Below the pieces are notes generated by a model that had not been told where the DNA came from, did not search any database, and saw only the letters and a program-made list of their open reading frames with translations. The translations under genes and the position numbers were made by a program. Positions 17,794 to 25,377 of a DNA stretch of 64,000 bases are shown here, in pieces (the first letter of the stretch is position 1; every line of letters begins with the position of its first letter). Source of the DNA: Bacteroidales bacterium (GTDB lineage Bacteria; Bacteroidota; Bacteroidia; Bacteroidales; UBA932); NCBI GenBank assembly GCA_017399865.1, contig JAFQAT010000004.1:1-64000 (forward strand). Reading direction: 5' to 3'.

Positions 17794-19221
17794 TTAGAAA
17801 GCTACCTGGAAACGAAGTGCGAGCATCTGGTAGTCTACACCACCCTTTCCGCTAGGAGCAACGACCTTGTTCGGATCCTTTGTAGGAGCTCCGTTGAGAT
17901 CATATCCGACATAGCTCTTGCCTTTTGCATTTGCATAACGGTCATTATTGTTGTACTGCCAGTTGAGAACGATCTTGACGTTCTTGTTAGGGTAATAATT
18001 GAGACCTACGGTATAAGCCTCGCCGCTACCACCGAAGATGCCGGTATCAGCCACCTTGTGAGAGAAGAGCTTACCGGTGTTGAAGTCTGCGTACTCATAA
18101 CGGAAAGCTATTTCGAGGTTGCCCCAGTCGTGCTCGCTTGTTGTACGGGTGTACTTTGCACCATCAGAGTCGTAATTCTGTGTACCGCCGAAAAGGAGCC
18201 AGCTTGCCTGTGCATACCATCCTTCAGCCCACTGGGTCTGTTTAGCATAGTCAGCCTTGTTGACTGCAGGATCCAGATACATTCCGCGAGCGATGTAAGC
18301 TGTCTCGTAACGGAGCTGCTTCCAGTGACCTGCAAGCTCAACTGTCCATGCGAGTTCATGGTCAAGTCCCTTTACATCATCAGTATCGAGATACTTCTTG
18401 CGGTTGATGCTTGTAGAGTTACGTGAGCTGTAGCGTCCTACAGCATATCCGTCTGTACTTGTAACCTTAGGTTCACGATATGAAACCGCACCACCGATGT
18501 GGAGAGATGAAGTAGTCGACTTATAGAAAGGACGGAAAACAATCTTACCTGTGTATGAAAGTCCTTCATTGTATCCGAAGTCCTTGTTGTTGTCCTCCAT
18601 GAAAGTCTGCTCCTCAGAGCTGCTGAGTTCCGGTCCGAACACACCTGCTGATGCCCAGAACCAGTCCTTCGAATACCTTGCGTTGATACCGAGGTGGCGT
18701 GAAGGGGCAAGGTAAGTCACCATTGCACGTTCCATGAACATAAGGTAACGTGAAGTGCTGTTTCTCTGGATAGAGAAGTTCTCCTTGAAGTTACCTGCCT
18801 TGATCTCGAGACCCTCTACGCCTGTGAAAGCCACATAAGCATCCTTAAGTTCAGGTGTACCGCTGGTCCAGTCAGTGTCAAGCTCACCATACCAGTTCTT
18901 GTCGAGCTGTGCCTTTACCGCAAAACGAGTACGGCGAAGATTCATGCCATTACCGATATGGCTTGAATTCCACTTGCCGTCAATCTCCTTTGCACAGAAA
19001 TCAGGTGCGCCGAAATAAACGGCAGCGTCTGCCTGTACACGTACGTCAAACCACATCTTGTAGTTTGCTTCCTTGTTCTGGAACACAAGGATACCGTCCT
19101 GCATCTTTGCTTCTACAGGAACGGACTGCACCTTCTGTCCGTACTGGTTCACTTCAGCTTCCTGAGCAAACATTGCTGTCGCAAATAATGCGAAAAGCGA
19201 AATTAGTAATACCTTTTTCAT
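17794..19221 (-). CDS. OprO/OprP-type phosphate-selective porin
   Basis: Outer-membrane beta-barrel of the phosphate-selective porin family, 475 residues. Signal peptide MKKVLLISLFALFATAMFAQ. The mature chain shows alternating amphipathic strands, with typical segments GMNLRRTRFAVKAQLDKNW, YGELDTDW, LEIKAGNFKENFSIQRNSTSRYLMFMERA and a C-terminal strand ending in Phe (MLALRFQVAF). The family mediates uptake of phosphate, polyphosphate or other anions. The phosphate assignment is supported by the DUF47 PhoU-like gene two genes upstream. It lies downstream of the LuxR-type membrane regulator by 27 bases, so the four genes 21535 to 16715 may be one unit. Confidence 0.85.
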   Translation of the reverse strand: MKKVLLISLFALFATAMFAQEAEVNQYGQKVQSVPVEAKMQDGILVFQNKEANYKMWFDVRVQADAAVYFGAPDFCAKEIDGKWNSSHIGNGMNLRRTRFAVKAQLDKNWYGELDTDWTSGTPELKDAYVAFTGVEGLEIKAGNFKENFSIQRNSTSRYLMFMERAMVTYLAPSRHLGINARYSKDWFWASAGVFGPELSSSEEQTFMEDNNKDFGYNEGLSYTGKIVFRPFYKSTTSSLHIGGAVSYREPKVTSTDGYAVGRYSSRNSTSINRKKYLDTDDVKGLDHELAWTVELAGHWKQLRYETAYIARGMYLDPAVNKADYAKQTQWAEGWYAQASWLLFGGTQNYDSDGAKYTRTTSEHDWGNLEIAFRYEYADFNTGKLFSHKVADTGIFGGSGEAYTVGLNYYPNKNVKIVLNWQYNNNDRYANAKGKSYVGYDLNGAPTKDPNKVVAPSGKGGVDYQMLALRFQVAF

Positions 19222-19248
19222 TGTTCTAATGGTTAATTAATGTTGAGT

Positions 19249-20880
19249 TTATATTGACTTTATGTAATTTACCAGATTATCTCCCTTCGAGAGCCCGAGC
19301 TTCTGGCGCAGCCTGTAGCGGCTGATCTCGACGCTCTTCGGGGTTATGTTCATCAGGGTCGCTATATATTTGGATGAAAATCCAAGCCTCAGCAGGGTGG
19401 AGAGTCTTCTTTCCTGAGGGGTCAGGTCAGGGAAATTTTCTGCAAGCTTTGCATTGAAGTCCTCATGGAGGGACTCTGCCTGCGCATAGAAGTACTGCGA
19501 GTCCACTTCCCTGTCATGCGACAGACGCTGTCTGAGCGAGAGACTCAGTTCAGAAATGAGTTTGTCCCTCTCCCCTTCGTCCTTGGTCTTGGCCAACTTC
19601 TTTACGATCGTGTTCAAGGATTCAAGGTATTCCTTCTGCTCGACTATGCTCAAAGCCACATTCATCACCTCCTGCTTCTTCATTTCCACAGCATTGTGCA
19701 GCGCCTGGTTCTCCGAAAGGACGACCTTGAGTTCCATATCATTGAGAGCGCGGCTGTTCTCATATATCTGTTGCTGCTGGGTATATACCAGCCTCTCAGT
19801 CGCTTCCTTGACAATACGCTGGCGGCGTACATATCCGGCAAATGAAAGGGCTATGAGTATCATGATCATGGCGGCCATCACCATGAAGTCGACCATATGG
19901 TCGGCCGTCTCGCCGCCGATGATGTTGAACATGACATATGCTACCACGAATGAGCAGGACGGTGCAGCCGCGAAGGCTATTCCTTCCCTCACATACTCCT
20001 GACTGCTGAAAAGACGCGTCTTCTGAACGGCTTCGACGCCTGCAACCGCTGCAACGACGAGCGAAGAAACCGATAGCGGAACAGGAGACAGGCCTATAGC
20101 CGACGTCGTAGCGTCAAAGGAGAAAAAGATCATGGAAACAGCTGCAGCAAATCCGACAGAAACCACTGCATAGATGGTGAAATCAGAAAAGAGTCCGACA
20201 TATTCAACATCCTGTTCCTTACTGAATTGCATGAATGCAGACATTATGACTACGACAGCCGCAATCACCGTCAGCGTGACCATCCTTCCTCCGGCTATCA
20301 TGCCGCCGACCCCGCAAAGCAGTCCGCCCCAGTTAAGTCCCAAGGCAAAGACAGTCAGCAGGACACACAGAACGACGGCAAACCTCATATAGTACGACAT
20401 CGTTATCATGTGTATCCTGACTCTTGACAGAACCATCCTGAAGCATGCCATGATTCCCGCAGAAAGCAGGAAGGCTATGAAAGGCGCCGCAATGAAAGAC
20501 AGGGCAAAGCCCCATCGGAAAGTGAATCCTTCTGACGACACAAGCCCATATGCTGCAAGTGCTCCAAGCACCGCGTATACGACAGATCCTGTAACCTCGA
20601 AAGCCTTGAGGACCATCAGGACTATAAGAGCTGACAGAATCACAAGCACGACTGCCTCCGCATCAAGACTGACCGTGAAGCAGTCTGAAAGAGCTGTCCC
20701 GACCGGACCGGATCCGCTCAGCCACAACGCCAAAGGAAGCCCGATAAAAACGAGTGAACAGAAACCTCTGCGGCCAATCGCACATGTCGGAGTGTACACC
20801 CCGAACAAGGTGTCGTACTCGTGGTCAAAGAACCATAAGACAACTACCGACAGGAACAATATGAGGCAGAGGATATCCAT
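19249..20880 (-). CDS. Polytopic membrane protein with cytoplasmic coiled coil and LuxR-type HTH
   Basis: A membrane-embedded transcription factor. Residues 1-355 contain about ten hydrophobic segments. A basic hinge (YVRRQRIVKEA) leads to a long coiled coil at about 365-440 (YTQQQQIYENSRALNDMELKV). The last 65 residues are a LuxR/GerE-like helix-turn-helix (LTPQERRLSTLLRLGFSSKYIATLMNITPKSVEISRYRLRQKLGL). The HTH and coiled coil resemble Bacteroidota regulators that usually carry periplasmic TPR or sensor domains. The membrane part may derive from a PiT phosphate permease, since segments such as LMVLKAFEVTGSVVYAVLGALAAYGL follow the order seen there, but the PiT signature is absent. It abuts the DUF47 gene (1 base apart), a usual PiT partner. 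A phosphate-sensing role is inference. Confidence 0.75.
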   Translation of the reverse strand: MDILCLILFLSVVVLWFFDHEYDTLFGVYTPTCAIGRRGFCSLVFIGLPLALWLSGSGPVGTALSDCFTVSLDAEAVVLVILSALIVLMVLKAFEVTGSVVYAVLGALAAYGLVSSEGFTFRWGFALSFIAAPFIAFLLSAGIMACFRMVLSRVRIHMITMSYYMRFAVVLCVLLTVFALGLNWGGLLCGVGGMIAGGRMVTLTVIAAVVVIMSAFMQFSKEQDVEYVGLFSDFTIYAVVSVGFAAAVSMIFFSFDATTSAIGLSPVPLSVSSLVVAAVAGVEAVQKTRLFSSQEYVREGIAFAAAPSCSFVVAYVMFNIIGGETADHMVDFMVMAAMIMILIALSFAGYVRRQRIVKEATERLVYTQQQQIYENSRALNDMELKVVLSENQALHNAVEMKKQEVMNVALSIVEQKEYLESLNTIVKKLAKTKDEGERDKLISELSLSLRQRLSHDREVDSQYFYAQAESLHEDFNAKLAENFPDLTPQERRLSTLLRLGFSSKYIATLMNITPKSVEISRYRLRQKLGLSKGDNLVNYIKSI

Positions 20881-20881
20881 G

Positions 20882-21535
20882 CTACAAAGTTCTTCTGATT
20901 GCCATTACCGCAAGCTGGTCCGCAACGTTTTCAGCAGCTTTCGAGAGATTCTCGATATGAAGTGCGAAATACCTGAGATGGAATTTTTCACTCAGCTTGA
21001 GGGAAGTCATGTTATGGAATACCGTACGTTTTATCGTCTGCGAGTACTTCACGGCTTCCTTTTCATAGAAATATGCCCTGCTGATCTTGTCTGGGACAGT
21101 ATCCGGAGCCTTGAAGTAAGCCTTTGCAGCAGGTACAACCGCTTCTACCGCAAGAGTGGAGAATTCGGTAAGCTTCATGAATTCTGGATTGAGTTCTGAA
21201 GGGATGAAAGGAGTCTCGATCTCGAACTGGAAAAGACTGTCATAGAGAATGCCGGTGATATTCCTCGTCTTCTCAAACAGACGCATGATGTCTCCTCTGG
21301 AACGTACCAGGGCCGTCTGGGTATAGAGAGCATTCTCGATTTCCCTTCTCAACACCTCCGTCTCGCTCTCAAGTTCAGACATCTTCTTGAGGTTTTCCGT
21401 AAAGTCCGAGCTGTTGGAATAAAGATAATTCCTCACACCGTCCTTGAACACAAGCACAGCCTGGTCCATAAGATCAAAATACCTGTCTATATCCTCAATG
21501 AGCTTATTTGATTTACGTTTTCCAAACATTTTCAA
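20882..21535 (-). CDS. DUF47 / PhoU-like protein
   Basis: All-helical soluble protein of 217 residues resembling the DUF47 family, related to PhoU. Supporting segments are MFGKRKSNKLIEDIDRYFDLMDQA at the start, long amphipathic helices rich in Leu, Glu and Lys, and a closing ALHIENLSKAAENVADQLAVMAIRR helix typical of PhoU-type bundles. DUF47 genes normally neighbour PiT phosphate permeases and tune them; here the neighbour is a membrane protein with a DNA-binding domain instead. A TATCTTTG box (21549-21556, minus strand) is a plausible own promoter. Confidence 0.8.
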   Translation of the reverse strand: MKMFGKRKSNKLIEDIDRYFDLMDQAVLVFKDGVRNYLYSNSSDFTENLKKMSELESETEVLRREIENALYTQTALVRSRGDIMRLFEKTRNITGILYDSLFQFEIETPFIPSELNPEFMKLTEFSTLAVEAVVPAAKAYFKAPDTVPDKISRAYFYEKEAVKYSQTIKRTVFHNMTSLKLSEKFHLRYFALHIENLSKAAENVADQLAVMAIRRTL

Positions 21536-21548
21536 TACTTATATATAG

Positions 21549-21556
21549 CAAAGATA
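21549..21556 (-). promoter_or_regulatory. Candidate -7 element of the DUF47 operon
   Basis: Minus-strand TATCTTTG fits TAnnTTTG, 14 bases before the DUF47 ATG; no clear -33 element. Confidence 0.4.
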
Positions 21557-21724
21557 TAATATTTTGGAAAGAACCAGCATTGTAGAGGACAGACAGAGAA
21601 TGGGCCATGGATTTCCACACAACCCTAAAATACGATTTTACTCGTTGTGTATCAGAATATTACAGGATACTTAAAACACCGGACAACAAACGGATGTAGA
21701 GAGGAATTGTAGAGTTTTTTTTTC

Positions 21725-21807
21725 ACAAAGAAAAGCCGGGAAATCCGCATTTTTCGGAGATCCCGGCTAAAACCATAACCCTATTATTAACAACTAAACT
21801 AACTTGG
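21725..21807 (-). ncRNA. Candidate small RNA between sigma-54-like promoter and terminator
   Basis: A transcript starting about 12 bases after the -12 GC (near 21807) would run into the terminator after roughly 75-80 nt and contains no reading frame. Supported only by promoter and terminator geometry. Confidence 0.4.
21731..21771 (-). terminator. Intrinsic terminator downstream of rnr
   Basis: On the minus strand AGCCGGGA (complement of 21761-21768) pairs with TCCCGGCT (complement of 21734-21741), with an inner CTCCG/CGGAT extension, followed by TTTTCTTT. It ends either rnr transcription or a small RNA begun at the sigma-54-like site. Confidence 0.85.
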
Positions 21808-21817
21808 TTCTAGTAAT

Positions 21818-21833
21818 TGCAAAGGGTATGCCA
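21818..21833 (-). promoter_or_regulatory. Sigma-54-like -24/-12 promoter
   Basis: Minus-strand TGGCATACCCTTTGCA matches TGGCAC-N5-TTGCA in all but one position, with exactly 10 bases between the invariant GG and GC. It lies 6 bases past the rnr stop codon. No RpoN activator gene is in the window. Confidence 0.55.
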
Positions 21834-21838
21834 AACTT

Positions 21839-24160
21839 CTATTTCTTTTTACTGTTCTTACGAGATTTTCTCTTGGATTCCTGGATGGCCTTGCGGACCT
21901 TTTCCTTGCGGGCTGCCTTGTTGATGCCCACAGTCACATTGTCGAATGACCCGTCCTCGCCCTTGATGAAAGAAGTTCCGCGTCCGTACTCGTAGTCGAT
22001 ACGGTCGAATACCCTGTCTTCAAGTCCGGTCTCTATGAGTTCATAATCAAGAAGCTTCTGCTCAAGGTTGGTCTTCTTCACTCTGATGCGCACAGGATCA
22101 CCAAGATTATAGACGACTTTCGAACGCCTTCCGACAAGCCTGTACCTTTCCGCATCAAACTCGAAGAAGTCGCTCTTTATATCTCTCAAAGGCACCATTC
22201 CCTCGATTCGCGAAGGTTCGATCTCAACGTACATGCCCCATTCGGTAAGTCCGGAAACATTGCCTCCGAATGTGCAGCCGACCTTGTCCTCCATAAACTC
22301 GACCAGCTTGTACTTGATGCTTGCCCTCTCGGCTTCAGCAGCAACAATCTCACGCTCGGTCGCATACTTGCACATCTTTGCGTACTTGTCCTCCTTTGCG
22401 GATGCGCCTCCATTGAGGTAATGGTCGAGAAGACGGTGCACCATCATGTCCGGATAACGTCTGATCGGCGAAGTGAAATGGGTGTAATACTTGAATGCAA
22501 GTCCATAGTGGCCCAGGTTTTCGGTATCGTACCTCGCCTTGGCCATCGTACGAAGCGACAGAAGCTCGATCGCATTGTACTCCGGAGTGTCCTTTGCTGC
22601 GGCAAAAAGGGAGTTTAGTTCCTTCGATATTTCCTTTCCGCTTCCGGTAGGACCCATCTTATAGCCGAAATTACCGACAAAGCCACGGAGGTTCTCGATC
22701 TTTTCCTGGTTAGGCTCGTCATGGACACGATATACGAAGGTCTTCCTTGCCTTCGCCACGAATTCAGCGACGCTCCTGTTCGCAAGGAGCATGAACTCCT
22801 CGATAAGCCAGTTGGCCTCGACGCTTACCTTCTGATATACATTCACAGGCTTGCCCTTCTCATCGACCTCGACCTTCATTTCAGGACGCTCGAAGCTGAT
22901 GGCTCCGCTTGCGAACCTCTTCTTGCGAAGCTTCGAAGCAAGGTCGTTCAATATCAGGACAGCATCCTTGATATCCTCGGAAACTCCTTCATGAGACACT
23001 CCGGGACCGGCTTTGATTATGGTCTGGGCTTCTTCATAAGAGAATCTGCAGTCAGAATATATCACGGTCTTGCCAAACCACTGGTCAGCAACTCTGCCTC
23101 TCGGAGTAATCTCAAACACGGCAGAGAAGGTAAGCTTCTCTTCATGCGGACGGAGAGAGCAGAGCTTGTTGCAGAGCTTCTCAGGAAGCATCGGCACGGT
23201 CCTGTCCACAAGATAGACAGAAGTTCCGCGGCTGCGGGCCTCCTCATCCACAACCGAACCTTCACGGACATAATGGGTCACGTCAGCGATATGGACTCCG
23301 ACCTCATAATTGCCGTTTTCCAGCTTGCGGAACGACAGGGCGTCGTCAAAGTCCTTGGCATCCGCAGGGTCAATCGTGAACGTCAGTACATCGCGGAAAT
23401 CACGACGGCCGGCCAGGTCCTCCGAGGTTATCTCTTCTGAAATCTGGTCAGCAGCATTCGCAACCGCCGATTCGAAGCGATAAGGAAGAGCATATTCTGC
23501 AAGAATCGCATGCATTTCGGTATCATTGTCTCCCGGTTCTCCGAGCACGTCGACGATATGTCCGCGAGGGTTCATCTCCCCTCTCGGCCAGTCATCGACA
23601 ACAGCAGCCACCTTCATTCCGGAACGCGCCTGAAGTTCCTTGCGTCCGTATCCGTCTTCTCCAAGTTCGAAGACTCCATGGACTGCATATACATCTTCTT
23701 CCGGAAGAGGCTTGAGGTATCCTGTCTCGTCCTTCGGCTCTGCCATCGACTGTCCCTTCACCTTATGTCTGCGGTAGCGCGACTTGTCGCTTTCAGTAAA
23801 CGGAATCGTTATATCATAAGGCATGAAACGGCTCTGCATCAGCACCCAGGCCTGTCCTGCCACAATATGAAGGACACCTATGAACGGCTTCGGAGAACGT
23901 TCTATTATAGCCACCACTTCTCCTTCCCTGCGCTGCCTGTCCGTCTTCTCGCGGGTCACCGCGACCCTCACCATGTCACCGTTCAATGCTCCTCTGGTCT
24001 TGGAAGCCTTTACAAATACGTCATCCTCCTCTCCTTCAACAATAATGAACGCATAACCTTCCCTGGTCATCTGTACCTTTCCCTCTACAAGAGGGAACAC
24101 CTTCTTTTCCTTTTTCCCGCGTCCTCTTCCCCGGGAGTTCTTCTTTCTTGCCATAAACAT
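21839..24160 (-). CDS. rnr: Ribonuclease R
   Basis: Processive 3'-5' hydrolytic exoribonuclease able to degrade structured RNA. After a basic tail (RGRGRGKKEKK) come a cold-shock domain with GYAFIIVEGEEDDVFV (RNP-type), and the RNB catalytic domain with the Asp cluster in TIDPADAKDFDDALS. Its later part includes HYTHFTSPIRRYPDMMVHR. A C-terminal S1 domain (FGGNVSGLTEWGMYVEIEP) follows, then a Lys/Arg-rich end. Length 773 is normal. The ATG at 24160 gives MFMARKKN; a start two codons later (24154, MARKKN) is equally possible. Divergent from the RND operon. Confidence 0.95.
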   Translation of the reverse strand: MFMARKKNSRGRGRGKKEKKVFPLVEGKVQMTREGYAFIIVEGEEDDVFVKASKTRGALNGDMVRVAVTREKTDRQRREGEVVAIIERSPKPFIGVLHIVAGQAWVLMQSRFMPYDITIPFTESDKSRYRRHKVKGQSMAEPKDETGYLKPLPEEDVYAVHGVFELGEDGYGRKELQARSGMKVAAVVDDWPRGEMNPRGHIVDVLGEPGDNDTEMHAILAEYALPYRFESAVANAADQISEEITSEDLAGRRDFRDVLTFTIDPADAKDFDDALSFRKLENGNYEVGVHIADVTHYVREGSVVDEEARSRGTSVYLVDRTVPMLPEKLCNKLCSLRPHEEKLTFSAVFEITPRGRVADQWFGKTVIYSDCRFSYEEAQTIIKAGPGVSHEGVSEDIKDAVLILNDLASKLRKKRFASGAISFERPEMKVEVDEKGKPVNVYQKVSVEANWLIEEFMLLANRSVAEFVAKARKTFVYRVHDEPNQEKIENLRGFVGNFGYKMGPTGSGKEISKELNSLFAAAKDTPEYNAIELLSLRTMAKARYDTENLGHYGLAFKYYTHFTSPIRRYPDMMVHRLLDHYLNGGASAKEDKYAKMCKYATEREIVAAEAERASIKYKLVEFMEDKVGCTFGGNVSGLTEWGMYVEIEPSRIEGMVPLRDIKSDFFEFDAERYRLVGRRSKVVYNLGDPVRIRVKKTNLEQKLLDYELIETGLEDRVFDRIDYEYGRGTSFIKGEDGSFDNVTVGINKAARKEKVRKAIQESKRKSRKNSKKK

Positions 24161-24174
24161 GATTTTTATTCACA

Positions 24175-24182
24175 CAAAATTA
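24175..24182 (-). promoter_or_regulatory. Candidate -7 element of rnr
   Basis: Minus-strand TAATTTTG fits TAnnTTTG, 14 bases upstream of the rnr start in the divergent gap. Confidence 0.35.
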
Positions 24183-24216
24183 ACACTTTTATTAAATAAT
24201 TATGCTCGTTTTGAAG

Positions 24217-24224
24217 TATCTTTG
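24217..24224 (+). promoter_or_regulatory. Candidate -7 element of the RND efflux operon
   Basis: TATCTTTG fits TAnnTTTG, 34 bases before the chosen start of the membrane-fusion gene. Confidence 0.45.
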
Positions 24225-24258
24225 CAGAAGTATAACAATTAATCACCCTGATGGAACT

Positions 24259-25377
24259 ATGAGAAAAACGGCATTTGTCCTTATCGGCATCTGCGGCCTT
24301 CTTGTGACCGCCTGCAAAGAAGGAGCAAATAATGCTCCAAAAGAAGAGAACCTTTACGAAACACTCTCCGTAACATTAAGCGACAGGACCCTGACGACAG
24401 GTTATTCAGCTGCGATAAGCGGAGTACAGACTGTCGAGATCCGTCCGCAGGTCAGCGGAATGATCACCGACATCCTCATTGAAGAGGGCGAGAGCGTAAG
24501 GAAGGACCAGGTGCTTTTCATCATAGACCAGACCCCATATAAGGCAGCTTACGAGATCGCAGTAGCGAATGTCAAGAGTGCGGAAGCAGCCCTTTCGACA
24601 GCGGAACTCATACTTGAAAGCAACAAGAATCTCTACGAACAGGACGTGATATCGGAATTCGATCTCATGACTGCACAGAACGACCTGACCGAAGCACAGG
24701 CGAAGCTTGCGCTGTGCAAGGCGGAAGAGGTAAATGCCAGCAACAATCTCTCTTACACAGAAGTGCGTTCCCCTGTAAACGGAGTGGCTTCAATGATTCC
24801 ATACAGGGTGGGAGCCCTTGTAGGCAGTTCGATAGCACAGCCTCTTGTTACCGTATCAGACGACAGCAGGGTATATGCATATTTCTCAATGGCCGAAAAT
24901 CAGATGCTTGATATGGTCCAGCAGTACGGTTCCCTCAACAACGCCATAAGGCAGATGCCTCAGGTCGAGCTTATCATGAGCAACGGACAGAAGTACGAGC
25001 ATACAGGAAAGATCAACGCTATAAGCGGAACAATCAGCGAGAGTACCGGTGCAGTCAGCCTCAGGGCCGTATTTGACAACCGCAACCACCTCCTCCGTAA
25101 CGGAGGAAGCGGAACCATCATCATCCCTTCGACAATAAAGAACGCAATCGTCATCCCTCAGAAGTCCACCTACGAGCTCCAGGACCGCATATTCGTTTAT
25201 AAGGTAGTGGACGGAAAGGCATCGGCAACAGAGATTCATGTCGCCCCAAACAACAATGGAGTGGAATACATTGTCAATGACGGACTTGAAGTCGGAGACA
25301 TCATAGTGGCGGAAGGCGCAGGCCTCATAAAGGAAGGTACTCCTATCAGAAGCAAGAACATGGAGGGTCAGGAATAA
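24259..25377 (+). CDS. RND efflux periplasmic adaptor (membrane fusion protein)
   Basis: AcrA/MexA-type lipoprotein linking the inner-membrane pump to the outer-membrane channel. Starting at the ATG at 24259, the signal sequence MRKTAFVLIGICGLLVTAC ends in a lipobox. An upstream in-frame ATG at 24202 would put 19 hydrophilic residues before the signal, so I rejected it. The mature protein has the lipoyl half-motifs (VEIRPQVSGMITDILIEEGESVRKDQVLF and YTEVRSPVNGVASM) around an alpha-helical hairpin (VANVKSAEAALSTAELILESNKNLY), then the beta-barrel. 372 residues from this start. The stop overlaps the pump gene start by one base. Confidence 0.93.
   Translation: MRKTAFVLIGICGLLVTACKEGANNAPKEENLYETLSVTLSDRTLTTGYSAAISGVQTVEIRPQVSGMITDILIEEGESVRKDQVLFIIDQTPYKAAYEIAVANVKSAEAALSTAELILESNKNLYEQDVISEFDLMTAQNDLTEAQAKLALCKAEEVNASNNLSYTEVRSPVNGVASMIPYRVGALVGSSIAQPLVTVSDDSRVYAYFSMAENQMLDMVQQYGSLNNAIRQMPQVELIMSNGQKYEHTGKINAISGTISESTGAVSLRAVFDNRNHLLRNGGSGTIIIPSTIKNAIVIPQKSTYELQDRIFVYKVVDGKASATEIHVAPNNNGVEYIVNDGLEVGDIIVAEGAGLIKEGTPIRSKNMEGQE

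Larger units (their letters stand above)
21536..21838. other. 303-base gap between DUF47 and RNase R genes
   Basis: Contains, in minus-strand order, a sigma-54-like promoter (21818-21833), a strong intrinsic terminator (21731-21771), an AT-rich unassigned stretch, and a TATCTTTG -7 box (21549-21556) before the DUF47 gene. No open frame of note. The promoter-to-terminator distance suits a small RNA of about 75-85 nt. Confidence 0.6.

Noticed and set aside
24202-24258. Upstream start for the RND adaptor
   Set aside because: Would place hydrophilic residues before a clear lipoprotein signal, and overlaps the probable promoter.
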